Shown here: in pieces, positions 17,136 through 27,289 of the stretch | Layout: every line of letters starts with the position of its first letter | Numbering within the stretch: the stretch's first letter is position 1 | Assembly (NCBI RefSeq): GCF_003688995.1 | Contig: NZ_PENI01000027.1 | Coordinates: 1-64,000 of the forward strand | Reading direction: 5' to 3' | From: Streptomyces shenzhenensis | GTDB lineage: Bacteria > Actinomycetota > Actinomycetes > Streptomycetales > Streptomycetaceae | DNA: 64,000 nt | Notes under the pieces: model-generated | Told to the model about the DNA's origin: nothing | Databases searched by the model: none | Seen by the model: only the letters and a program-made list of their open reading frames with translations | Translations under genes and position numbers: made by a program

Positions 17136-18119
17136 ATGCCCCGCCTGCCCACTCCCCTCACCCTCGCGGACCCCGGCACGGACACGGACACCGGACGAGG
17201 CCGGCGTGCCGCGCGCCGCCGGCAGCGCCGGGAGACCACGACCGCCTGGGCGTTCGTCTCCCCGTCCGTCCTGGTCATCCTCGGGCTGAGCGTCGTACCC
17301 GTGGCCTGGTCGCTGCTGCTGTCCTTCCAGGCCGACGATCTCGTCACCCCCAGCCGCTGGGTCGGCCCGGACAACTACCGGGCCCTCGTGCAGGACCCGC
17401 ACTTCAGCCAGGCGGTGCGCAACACCGTGCTGTACACGGTGCTCTACGTCCCGCTGAGCATCGCCCTCGGACTGGCGCTGGCGCTCGCCCTGAACCAGCG
17501 CATCCGCCTGGTCGGCCTGTACCGCACGCTCATCTTCGTGCCGTTCGTCGTCTCGGCGACGGCGCAGGGCGTGCTGTTCTCCTTCATCCTCGACCCGGAG
17601 TTCGGCGCGGCCAACTCCGTGCTGCACAAGCTCGGCATCTCACCGCAGGGCTTCCTCACCGATCCCGGACAGGCGCTGCTCGCCCTGGTGGCGATCTCCC
17701 TGTGGAGCGGCACCGGCTTCTGTGTGGTGGTCACGCTCGCCGCGCTCCAGGACGTACCGCCCTCCCTGGTCGAGGCGGCCCGCCTCGACGGCGCGGGACG
17801 ACGGCACCTGCTGCGCCACGTCACCCTCCCCGCGCTCGCCCCGGTCCTCACCTTCCTCACGGTGTGGCAGACCATCAACGCCCTCCAGGTCTTCGACCTG
17901 GTGTACGTGACGACCAAGGGCGGCCCGCTGGGCTCGACCACGGTCATCGTCTACTTCATCTGGGAACAGGCCTTCAAGAACTTCACGGCCGGCTACGGCG
18001 CGGCAGCCGCCTACGCCCTGGCGCTGGCCCTGCTCGTCCTCGGCACGGTCCCCCGGACGGTGCGGGCCGTACGGGGCCGCGCCCGCGCGGACCACCGCCT
18101 CGAAGGAGCCGCACGATGA
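17136..18119 (+). CDS. Sugar ABC transporter permease (MalF/UgpA type)
   Basis: A 327-residue inner-membrane protein with six predicted membrane spans; the first (TAWAFVSPSVLVILGLSVVP) follows a basic cytoplasmic tail. The cytoplasmic EAA loop reads EAARLDGAGRRHLLRHVTLP, the contact site for the ATPase. It lies 10 nt after the binding-protein gene and its stop overlaps the next permease start as ATGA. Confidence 0.93.
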   Translation: MPRLPTPLTLADPGTDTDTGRGRRAARRRQRRETTTAWAFVSPSVLVILGLSVVPVAWSLLLSFQADDLVTPSRWVGPDNYRALVQDPHFSQAVRNTVLYTVLYVPLSIALGLALALALNQRIRLVGLYRTLIFVPFVVSATAQGVLFSFILDPEFGAANSVLHKLGISPQGFLTDPGQALLALVAISLWSGTGFCVVVTLAALQDVPPSLVEAARLDGAGRRHLLRHVTLPALAPVLTFLTVWQTINALQVFDLVYVTTKGGPLGSTTVIVYFIWEQAFKNFTAGYGAAAAYALALALLVLGTVPRTVRAVRGRARADHRLEGAAR

Positions 18120-19012
18120 CGGCCACATCGCCCTCGCCCTCCGCCCTGCACCCCGCGCCGGCCGCCGCGCGACCGGACCGCCGGCCCTCGCCGCGTCTCC
18201 GGCTGCCCTTCCACGCCTGGCACCTGCTGCTCGCGCCGCTGTCCCTGCTGTTCGCGCTGCCGCTGATCTGGGTCGTGCTCAGCTCCGCCATGAGCGACGC
18301 CGAGATCAACCGCTTCCCGCCCGCCCTGTGGCCTTCGGGGATCGACCTGGGCGGCTACCGGTACGTCCTCGGCAACGCCATGTTCCCGCGCTGGTTCGCC
18401 AACTCGCTGATCGTGTCGCTGGTGGCGGTGGTGTCGAACCTGCTGCTGGGTTCGCTGGGCGGGTACGCCTTCGCCCGGATGCGGTTCGCCGGCTCCCGGC
18501 TGCTGCTCGCCCTGATGCTGGGCACGATGGTGATCCCGTTCCAGCTGACGATGATCCCGACGTTCCTGGTGATGAAGCGGCTGGGGCTGATCGACACCCT
18601 GGGCGCGCTGATCGTGCCGTCGCTGGTCACCCCGTTCGCGGTGTTCCTGCTGCGCCAGTTCTTCCTCTCCCTGCCCAGGGAATTGGAAGAGGCCGCGTGG
18701 CTGGACGGCTGCTCGCGGCTGCGGGTGCTCTTCCGCATCGTGCTGCCGCTGTCCCGGCCCGCGCTGAGCACGGTGGCCGTGCTGACCTTCCTCACCACAT
18801 GGAACGACCTGTCCTGGCCGCTGATCGCCATCAACCACGACACCCAGTACACGCTCCAGTTGGGCCTGACGACCTTCCAGGGGCAGCACCACACCAAATG
18901 GTCCGCGGTCATGGCGGGCAACGTCGTCACCGTCCTGCCCGTCCTGCTCGCCTTCCTGTTCGCGCAGAAGTCGTTCATCCAGTCGATCACGTCCAGCGGT
19001 CTCAAGGGATGA
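18116..19012 (+). CDS. Sugar ABC transporter permease (MalG/UgpE type)
   Basis: A 298-residue permease with six spans; the EAA loop is EEAAWLDGCSRLRVLFRIVLP. It ends with KSFIQSITSSGLKG, the usual C-terminus of MalG-like proteins. It is coupled to the preceding permease. Together with the binding protein it forms one importer lacking only a dedicated ATPase. Confidence 0.93.
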   Translation: MTATSPSPSALHPAPAAARPDRRPSPRLRLPFHAWHLLLAPLSLLFALPLIWVVLSSAMSDAEINRFPPALWPSGIDLGGYRYVLGNAMFPRWFANSLIVSLVAVVSNLLLGSLGGYAFARMRFAGSRLLLALMLGTMVIPFQLTMIPTFLVMKRLGLIDTLGALIVPSLVTPFAVFLLRQFFLSLPRELEEAAWLDGCSRLRVLFRIVLPLSRPALSTVAVLTFLTTWNDLSWPLIAINHDTQYTLQLGLTTFQGQHHTKWSAVMAGNVVTVLPVLLAFLFAQKSFIQSITSSGLKG

Positions 19013-19108
19013 CCCCGAACGCGCCCCGTCCCACCGCGCCCGCGCCGGCCCGCGGGCCACCGGCACCCGTACGGCCACCACCCGCACCCGCACCTCACAG
19101 GAAGCCGC

Positions 19109-19351
19109 ATGGCGCACACCTTCGACCTGCTCGTCATCGAGGACGCCAACCCCGATGCCCGGCTCACCACCAAGCGCTCCGCTGGAATTGCCGCGATGTG
19201 CCGTCGGTCGTCCGCGGCATCGTCGTGGCCGGTCGCGCAGTTCCCCGCGCCCCTTCGGAGCGCTGTCGAACCGCAGTGGACTTCACCGGACCTGCTCCCC
19301 CGGCTCACCACGGCCGCCGCCGCACTCGCTCGGAACGGAAAGAACCTCTGA
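19109..19351 (+). pseudogene. Remnant of a PfkB-type sugar kinase, interrupted by a dispersed repeat
   Basis: The 80-codon frame starts after AGGAAG with MAHTFDLLVIEDANPD, which matches the first strand of PfkB/ribokinase proteins (usually FDLLVxGDxNPD), and ends LPRLTTAAAALARNGKNL before a stop that overlaps the next gene as TGATG. The about 250 residues expected between, including the substrate and ATP sites, are gone. Codons 23-52 are repeat DNA (19175-19263). Kinase activity is impossible. The translation-coupling signals remain. The PfkB call rests on the N-terminal 16 residues and the context. Confidence 0.6.
19175..19263 (-). repeat. Dispersed repeat copy inside the kinase remnant
   Basis: Read on the minus strand it begins with an imperfect GCGCTCCGAAGGGGCGC hairpin, continues 'ggggaactgcgcgaccggcc' and ends 'ccagcggagcg', the same plan as the copies at 243-330 and 34661-34752. 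It occupies the site of the missing kinase core. Confidence 0.75.
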
Positions 19352-20679
19352 TGACCCTCACCGCCCCGAAAATCGCGTTCATCGGCGCCGGCAGCGTCGT
19401 GTTCACCCAGGGCCTGCTCGCCGACCTGCTGGCCTTCCCCGAACTGCAGGGCGCGCACATCGCGTTGCACGACATCGACGCCGAACGGCTCGCCACCGCC
19501 GACGGCGCGGCCCGGCAGATCGCGGACCGCCTCACCGGCGAGGGCGCGCTCCGGCCGCGCGTCACCGCGCACGCCGAGCGCCGCGCCGCCCTGGCGGACG
19601 CCGACTTCGTCATCAACATCGTCCAGGTGGGGATGCGCGCCGCCACCCGGACCGACTTCGACGTCCCCGCCCGCTACGGGCTGCGCCAGACCATCGGGGA
19701 CACCCTCGGCATCGGCGGCATCTTCCGCGCGCTGCGCACCTTCCCGCTGCTGAAGTCGCTGGCCGAGGACATCGCCGAGGTCTGCCCCGACGCCTGGCTG
19801 CTCAACTACACCAATCCGATGGCCATGAACGTCCAGTACCTCACCCAGGCCACCGGCCTGACCCGGGTCGTGGGCCTGTGCCACTCGGTGTACTGGACCG
19901 TCCATGACCTGGCCGACCTGCTCGGCGTCCCGCACCGGGAGGTCACGTACCGCGCCGCCGGCGTCAACCACCAGGCCTGGGTGCTGCGCCTGGAACACCA
20001 GGGCGTCGACCTGTACCCGCGCCTCGACAAGCTGATCGCGGACGACCCCGAACTGCGCCGGCGGGTCCGCGTCGACATGTACCGGCGGCTCGGCTACTAC
20101 CCGACGGAGACCAGCGAGCACTCCTCCGAGTACGTCCCCTGGTATCTGCACCACGACAGCGAGGTCGAGCGGCTGCGGCTGCCGGTCGGGGCCTACCTCG
20201 GCATCGTCGACGAGAACATCGCGGCCTACGAGCACACCCGCGACGCGCTCGCCGAGGGCACCCCGCTCACCGTGGAGGGCACCATGGAGTACGCCCCGCA
20301 GATCATCCACAGCATCACCACGGGCACCCCACGCACGGTGTACGGCAACGTCCCCAACCGCGGGCTCATCGACAACCTCCCCGCCACCGGGACCGTCGAA
20401 GTGCCCTGCCTCGTCGACGGCCTGGGCGTCCAGCCCACCCGGGTGGGCGCGCTGCCCGCCCAGTGCGCGGCGCTCAACCGCTCGTATCTGAGCATGAACG
20501 ACCTGGTCGTGCGGGCCGCGCTGGAGGACGACCCGCGGTCGATCCGGCAGGCCGCCATGGCGGACCCGGCCACGGCCGCCGCCCTGCCGGTCGAACGCAT
20601 CTGGGACCTGTGCGACGACATGGTCCGCGCCCACGCCGAGCTGCTCCAGCCCGCGCTGCGCGCCACCCTCGGGCACTGA
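19351..20679 (+). CDS. GH4 alpha-galactosidase-like glycosidase (NAD- and metal-dependent)
   Basis: A 442-residue family 4 glycoside hydrolase. The NAD-binding Rossmann start is IAFIGAGSVVFT. Family motifs follow: INIVQVGM, LLNYTNPMAMN, CHSVYW (metal-binding cysteine) and AAGVNHQAWVL (metal-binding histidine). GH4 enzymes oxidise C3 transiently with NAD+, eliminate and rehydrate, and need Mn2+. MelA-like members cleave alpha-galactosides in the cytoplasm, which suits intracellular breakdown of oligosaccharides imported by the upstream transporter. The start overlaps the kinase remnant's stop by one base. Confidence 0.9.
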   Translation: MTLTAPKIAFIGAGSVVFTQGLLADLLAFPELQGAHIALHDIDAERLATADGAARQIADRLTGEGALRPRVTAHAERRAALADADFVINIVQVGMRAATRTDFDVPARYGLRQTIGDTLGIGGIFRALRTFPLLKSLAEDIAEVCPDAWLLNYTNPMAMNVQYLTQATGLTRVVGLCHSVYWTVHDLADLLGVPHREVTYRAAGVNHQAWVLRLEHQGVDLYPRLDKLIADDPELRRRVRVDMYRRLGYYPTETSEHSSEYVPWYLHHDSEVERLRLPVGAYLGIVDENIAAYEHTRDALAEGTPLTVEGTMEYAPQIIHSITTGTPRTVYGNVPNRGLIDNLPATGTVEVPCLVDGLGVQPTRVGALPAQCAALNRSYLSMNDLVVRAALEDDPRSIRQAAMADPATAAALPVERIWDLCDDMVRAHAELLQPALRATLGH

Positions 20680-20756
20680 CCCGCCGGGCGGCGGACCCGC
20701 CCCGGTCCGCCGTCCACACGTGCCCCGGCTCTCGCCCCACCCCAGGAGGTACTCCC

Positions 20757-22058
20757 ATGGCCCAGGTGACGCTGGCTCTCGTCGGTGCCGGTCTGCGCGG
20801 CATGACCTACGCACGGCACGCGGTGGCCACCGGATCCGCGCGCCTCACCGCCGTCGCCGAACCGGACCCGCGGCGGCGGGCCCGCGCGGCGGCCGAGTTC
20901 GGCGTCCCGCCGGAGCGCACCTACCCGGACTGGCGCGCGGCCGTACGGGACGGGCGGCTCGCCGACGCGTGCGTCGTCGCCACCCAGGACCGCGAGCACA
21001 CCGAGCCGGCCGTCGCGCTGGCCGACCTGGGCCACCACATCCTGCTGGAGAAGCCCATGGCGACCAGCGAGGCGGAGGCCACGGCGATCGCGGAGGCGGC
21101 GCGGCGCAACGGGATCCTGCTGGCCGTGTGCCATGTGCTGCGGTACACCCCGTACACCCGCTTCCTCAAGCGGCTGCTGGACGACGGCCGGATCGGGGAC
21201 GTCGTCAGCGTCCAGCACCTGGAACCGGTCGGCTGGTGGCATCAGGCGCACTCGTTCGTACGCGGCAACTGGCGCCGGCAGGACACCTCGGCGCCGATGC
21301 TGCTCACCAAGTCGTGCCACGACATCGACTGGCTGGTCCACCTGTTCGGGCAGCCCCCACGGCGGGTGAGTTCCTTCGGCGGCCTGACGCACTTCCGTCC
21401 CGAGTCCGCGCCGGCGGGGGCCGCGGCGCGCTGCGCGGACTGCGCGGTGGAGGCCGGCTGCCCGTACTCGGCCGAGCGGCTCTATCTGGGCTGCCTCGGC
21501 GACCCGGAACGGGAGTTCTGGCCGCTGTCGGCCGTGACCGACGACCACACCGAGGCAGGGGTGCGCGAGGCGCTGCGGACCGGGCCGTACGGACGGTGCG
21601 TCTACGCGTGCGACAACGACGTCGTGGACCACCAGGTGGTCGCCATGGAGTTCCCCTCGGGCGCCACCTGCTCGTTCACCATGAGCGCCTTCACCCCCAT
21701 GGAACAGCGGCGCACCCGGATCCTCGGGACGCACGGCTTCCTGGACGGCGACGGCGAGACACTGCGGCTGGTCGACTTCCGCGACGGCTCCGAGCGGGTG
21801 GTGGGCCCGTACACCCGCGTACCGGATCCGCACAGCGAGGCCGCGGCCCAGGCGGGACCGAGCGCCCGGGACGGGCACGGCGGCGGGGACGAGGCGCTGA
21901 CCGAGGCGTTCCTGGCCGCCGTGGCGACCGGCGACGCCTCGCTGCTGCTGTCCGACGCGGCGGAGAGCCTCGCCACCCACCGTGTGGTGTGGGCGGCGGA
22001 ACGGGCCCGTACCACCGGCACGGTCGTCGAACTCCCGGCGGGACTCGGCGTGGCATGA
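20757..22058 (+). CDS. Gfo/Idh/MocA-family sugar oxidoreductase
   Basis: A 433-residue NAD(P)-dependent dehydrogenase. Rossmann motif LALVGAGLRG at the start, then EKPMATSEAEA (family lysine) and SCHDIDWLVHLFG. A cysteine-rich insert (CADCAVEAGCPYSAERLYLGC) lies between about residues 225 and 255, as in a subgroup of this family. AGGAGGT is 6 nt before the ATG. Last gene of the carbohydrate locus; probably oxidises or epimerises a released sugar, though the substrate is unknown. Confidence 0.88.
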   Translation: MAQVTLALVGAGLRGMTYARHAVATGSARLTAVAEPDPRRRARAAAEFGVPPERTYPDWRAAVRDGRLADACVVATQDREHTEPAVALADLGHHILLEKPMATSEAEATAIAEAARRNGILLAVCHVLRYTPYTRFLKRLLDDGRIGDVVSVQHLEPVGWWHQAHSFVRGNWRRQDTSAPMLLTKSCHDIDWLVHLFGQPPRRVSSFGGLTHFRPESAPAGAAARCADCAVEAGCPYSAERLYLGCLGDPEREFWPLSAVTDDHTEAGVREALRTGPYGRCVYACDNDVVDHQVVAMEFPSGATCSFTMSAFTPMEQRRTRILGTHGFLDGDGETLRLVDFRDGSERVVGPYTRVPDPHSEAAAQAGPSARDGHGGGDEALTEAFLAAVATGDASLLLSDAAESLATHRVVWAAERARTTGTVVELPAGLGVA

Positions 22059-22185
22059 GGGGCGCGCGCATGAGGAGACCGGTGTCGCGCGGGGCGGGGG
22101 CGTCAGGAGGATGCCAAGAACGGGGGTCCGGGGTGGCCGGGGGCCGGGGAGCGGGGGTGTGATGGAGGCGGCCCAAGAGGAGGTT

Positions 22186-22209
22186 CACCGGCCGGGGCTC
22201 CGGCCGGTG
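22186..22209 (+). terminator. Perfect 10-bp hairpin before the UspA gene
   Basis: CACCGGCCGG-ggct-CCGGCCGGTG lies about 130 nt after the oxidoreductase gene and 20 nt before the usp ATG. It may terminate the carbohydrate operon or sit in the usp leader. Confidence 0.5.
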
Positions 22210-22229
22210 GGTGCAGAACGGTGGTTGCG

Positions 22230-22808
22230 ATGTCCGAGTCCCGTCCGCCCTCGGCCGCTCGTGTCGTGGTGGGGGTGAGCGGCTCACCGGGCAGCCGCAC
22301 CGCCCTGGGCCGGGCCGCCGACGAGGCACGGCGCCGCGGGGCCGAACTCTGGCCGGTGCTGGCCTGGCGGCCGCCCGGCGGGGATCTCTCGAGCCGCAGG
22401 TCACCGGCCGCGGCCGTGCTCGCCGAGGACTGGGAACGGCTGGCCGGGGAACGGCTGGAGGCCGCGCTGCGCGCGGTGTTCGGCGAAACGGGCCCGGGGC
22501 TGCCCGGACGGGCGCTCGTCGTCCGGGGCGTCCCGGGGCCGGTGCTGGTGCGGACCGCGGACCGGGACACCGACCTCCTCGTGGTCGGCGCCGGGCAGCG
22601 CGGGCTGCTGCACCGGGGGCTGTGGCCCTCGGTCGGCCGCCACTGCCTCGCGCACGCCGGCTGCCCCGTCCTCGCGGTGCCGCCCTCCCCGCTGGAGTCG
22701 GCGCTGGCGGCCGTGCACCGCCGCAATGCCTGGCGGCTGCGGCTGGACACCGGGCATCTGCAACGGGAGTTCGAGGCCGTACCGCCCGACCGGGGCGCGC
22801 CCGGGTAG
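22230..22808 (+). CDS. UspA-family universal stress protein
   Basis: A 192-residue single-domain Usp. It begins VVVGVSGSPGSRTALGRAADEARRRGAEL, and the nucleotide-site loop reads LLVVGAGQRG...SVGRHCLAHAGCPVLAV, the G-2x-G-9x-S/T pattern of ATP-binding UspA proteins. About 35 residues follow the fold. The ATG at 22230 is preferred; a GTG 9 nt earlier is possible. The role is a cytoplasmic stress response; no specific partner is visible. Confidence 0.88.
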   Translation: MSESRPPSAARVVVGVSGSPGSRTALGRAADEARRRGAELWPVLAWRPPGGDLSSRRSPAAAVLAEDWERLAGERLEAALRAVFGETGPGLPGRALVVRGVPGPVLVRTADRDTDLLVVGAGQRGLLHRGLWPSVGRHCLAHAGCPVLAVPPSPLESALAAVHRRNAWRLRLDTGHLQREFEAVPPDRGAPG

Positions 22809-22862
22809 CCCTCAGCCCGGGGGCACGCGCCGCCCGCCGCCGACAGGGCCGGGTGCCGGTGC

Positions 22863-22890
22863 GGTGGCGCGGCCCCCGTGCCGCGCCACC
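22863..22890 (+). terminator. Terminator hairpin of the UspA gene
   Basis: Perfect 11-bp stem GGTGGCGCGGC / GCCGCGCCACC with a 6-nt loop, 54 nt after the stop. Confidence 0.75.
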
Positions 22891-23111
22891 GGGCTGCGCC
22901 CCGCCTGTCATCCGGGCGCCGGGCGGCCCTGGGCGTGGAGCGCACTCGGCGTGGCGTACAGCGCCCATTGCGGGGGCGTCCGACACCGGGGAGCGTCACG
23001 TGCGCGGCTGCGGCGGACCGGCAACCGACCGCCTGCCGCAGCCATCTGACGAGGCGTCACCCGGGAGAGGAATGCTCACCGCAGTGCCGGACACCGCCCG
23101 GGTACGGCCCG

Positions 23112-23145
23112 GCGGCCCCGCCGGAGGGTGTCCCGGCGGGGCCGC
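23112..23145 (-). terminator. Terminator hairpin of the UvrA-like gene
   Basis: Perfect 13-bp stem GCGGCCCCGCCGG / CCGGCGGGGCCGC with an 8-nt loop, 7 nt beyond the stop on the minus strand. Confidence 0.85.
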
Positions 23146-23152
23146 GTGGGTG

Positions 23153-25537
<2,385 letters not shown>

Positions 25538-26263
25538 CGTCTCTCCCTCTGTGGGCTGGGCCGCCGTCGCGGTCCGCGTCGGCGTGGTCGGGGCGGGCGC
25601 GGCAACGGTCCGCCGGTGACCGGGGCTGATCAGGGTTCGGCCGGGGCTGCGCGATGCCCCTCCGACGCCGCCCGGGCGCGCTCGGCGCGGGAGCCGAGGC
25701 CCTCCGTCGGGAGGTGACCGGACGCGGTGTGCGGGTGGGCGTGGCCGAGCCAGGACCGACCTCGGCGGAGAGGGGACCGGCTCCGGGCGCTGCCGACCCG
25801 GGGCGCGGCGCGGGGCCGCCTGGCTGCGGTCAGAGAATAGCCCGCCCCCTCGCCGGCGTGGCTACCCCCTTTTTTCTCGGCTGCGTCACGGGCCGTCAGG
25901 CCCCCCTGGCCGGTCCGGCGGCACCGGGTCCAACGACGACTGCCACGGCACGACCGTCGAAGCCGCCCGGGCCCCGCGTCCCACCGACGGGCAGCCCGGC
26001 ACCACGTGCCACGACAGCTGGCGCCACCACCGGGACACCACCGACCCCGCCGCCCCGCACCTCGGCCTCCAGGCATCGGCCGCCCAGGTCGACAACCACC
26101 CGCCACCCCGCCGGTCCGGCGGCTCCCGAGCCCCGCGTCCCACCGACGGACAGCCCGGTACCTCGATGTTCGGAAATCGGCCGCTCAGGTCGGTGACCGC
26201 CCGGCGCCGGGCGGTACGGCGGCTGCGGTGGCGTTGTCGGTGGCCCGTGCGATGCTGGTTTGC
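25538..26263. other. Long gene-free interval with degenerate direct repeats
   Basis: About 725 nt without a believable gene. Open frames exist on both strands but their translations are low-complexity Pro/Arg/Gly/Ala. A 33-nt sequence starting GCCCCGCGTCCCACCGACGG occurs at 25971-26003 and again, with two mismatches, at 26130-26162; GGTCCGGCGG precedes both, and ATCGGCCGC(C/T)CAGGTCG follows both at different distances. This looks like decayed copies of an intergenic repeat. A short pyrimidine-rich run with six T residues (about 25863-25878) is the only AT-rich point. Confidence 0.6.
25971..26162. repeat. Pair of 33-bp imperfect direct repeats
   Basis: Copies at 25971-26003 and 26130-26162 (159 bp apart) differ at two positions. 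Short flanking matches on both sides suggest two decayed copies of a longer unit with internal deletions. Confidence 0.75.
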
Positions 26264-26719
26264 GTGACGCTCGAGGACCTGGTGAGACTGCGCCGCGCAC
26301 GGGACGTGATGGATCGCGACTACGCCCGCCCGCTGGACGTGCCCGCGCTGGCCGCCGTCGCCCTCATGTCGCCCGGGCACTTCTCCCGCAGCTTCCGCGC
26401 CGCCTTCGGCGAGACGCCGTACAGCTACCTGATGACCCGCCGTATCGAGCGTGCCAAGGCGCTGCTGCGGCGGGGCGACCTGAGCGTGACGGAGGTCTGC
26501 TTCGAGGTGGGGTGTACGTCACTGGGGTCGTTCAGCTCGCGCTTCACGGAGCTGGTCGGCGAGAGCCCGAGCGCGTACCGGGCCCGCCGGCACGAGGAGG
26601 GCGCCGCGATCCCGGCGTGCGTGGCCAAGGTCTTCACGCGACCGGTCAGAGCCGGCCGGCCGGGCGCGAGCGGGCGACCGGTCAGGATCGGAGAAGCGGA
26701 TCCGGCCGCCGCCTCGTAG
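26264..26719 (+). CDS. Small AraC-family regulator
   Basis: A 151-residue protein consisting almost only of an AraC/XylS DNA-binding domain: DVPALAAVALMSPGHFSRSFRAAFGETPYSYL (first HTH), RIERAKALLRRGDLSVTEVCFEVGCTSLGSFSSRFTELVGESPSAYR in shorter pieces forms the second HTH. There is no ligand-binding domain. The GTG at 26264 (V-TLEDL) fits the family start better than an ATG 12 nt earlier; neither has a strong ribosome-binding site. It lies 10 nt before a VOC-family gene, a frequent pairing in Streptomyces in which the regulator probably controls the VOC gene. Confidence 0.87.
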   Translation: MTLEDLVRLRRARDVMDRDYARPLDVPALAAVALMSPGHFSRSFRAAFGETPYSYLMTRRIERAKALLRRGDLSVTEVCFEVGCTSLGSFSSRFTELVGESPSAYRARRHEEGAAIPACVAKVFTRPVRAGRPGASGRPVRIGEADPAAAS

Positions 26720-26722
26720 CGT
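26717..26722 (+). promoter_or_regulatory. Possible -10 box for a leaderless VOC transcript
   Basis: TAGCGT overlaps the AraC stop codon and ends 7 nt before the VOC ATG, the spacing expected if transcription starts at the A of the ATG. The VOC gene lacks a clear ribosome-binding site, which supports this. Confidence 0.45.
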
Positions 26723-26729
26723 CGACGGC

Positions 26730-27146
26730 ATGAACATCAAGCTCTCGCAGTGCTTCATCGCAGTCGACGACCATGACAAGGCGCTCACCTTCTACCGGGA
26801 CGTCCTCGGCCTGGAGGTGCGCAACGACGTCGCCTTCGAGGGGATGCGCTGGGTGACCGTCGGATCGCCCGCGCAGCCGGACGTGGAGATCGTCCTCGAA
26901 CCGCCGCTCGCCGACCCCAACGCCTCGCCGGCCGACCGGCAGGCCATGGCCGAGCTCCTGGCCAAGGGCCTGCTGCGCGGTGTGATCTTCTCCACCGACG
27001 ATGTCGACGCGGTCTTCGAGCGGATCCGGGCGGCCGGCGGCGAGGTCCTCCAGGAGCCGATCGACCAGCCCTACGGCGTCCGGGACTGCGCCTTCCGCGA
27101 CCCGGCGGGCAACATGCTCCGCTTCAACCAGCCCCGCACTCGCTGA
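26730..27146 (+). CDS. VOC-superfamily (glyoxalase/bleomycin-resistance-like) protein
   Basis: A 138-residue protein with two beta-alpha-beta-beta-beta halves: CFIAVDDHDKALTFYRDVLG at the start, and IFSTDDVDAVFERIRAAGGE through DPAGNMLRFNQ in the second half. The C-terminal glutamate of the metal site is not evident: the final strand reads FRDPAGNMLRFNQP, so metal binding and enzymic function are uncertain. Probably co-regulated with the AraC gene just upstream. Confidence 0.88.
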   Translation: MNIKLSQCFIAVDDHDKALTFYRDVLGLEVRNDVAFEGMRWVTVGSPAQPDVEIVLEPPLADPNASPADRQAMAELLAKGLLRGVIFSTDDVDAVFERIRAAGGEVLQEPIDQPYGVRDCAFRDPAGNMLRFNQPRTR

Positions 27147-27289
27147 CCCCCCGCCCGTTCTCAGGGGCGTCCCGCACCGAAGGCTCTGCGGGGGACTCCC
27201 GTCGGGGGCTCCCTCCGGCGACGTAAACGGCGGGTGAGAAGGGCGGAGTCCCGATTGCGTGCGGGGCGGGGCGTGCCCAAGGTCGAAGA

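Larger units (their letters stand above)
22809..23152. other. Gene-free interval between usp and the UvrA-like gene
   Basis: This 344-nt stretch lies between convergent genes. It holds a hairpin for each gene (22863-22890 and 23112-23145). Between them no ORF with a plausible ribosome-binding site or familiar peptide was seen. Confidence 0.6.

Noticed and set aside
18355..20814. 819-codon minus-strand open frame
   Set aside because: Antisense to the permease, GH4 and oxidoreductase genes; no recognisable domains.
25654..26300. Possible genes in the 725-nt gap (180 codons plus, 134 codons minus)
   Set aside because: Both translations are low-complexity and include the decayed direct repeats; no ribosome-binding site or known motif.
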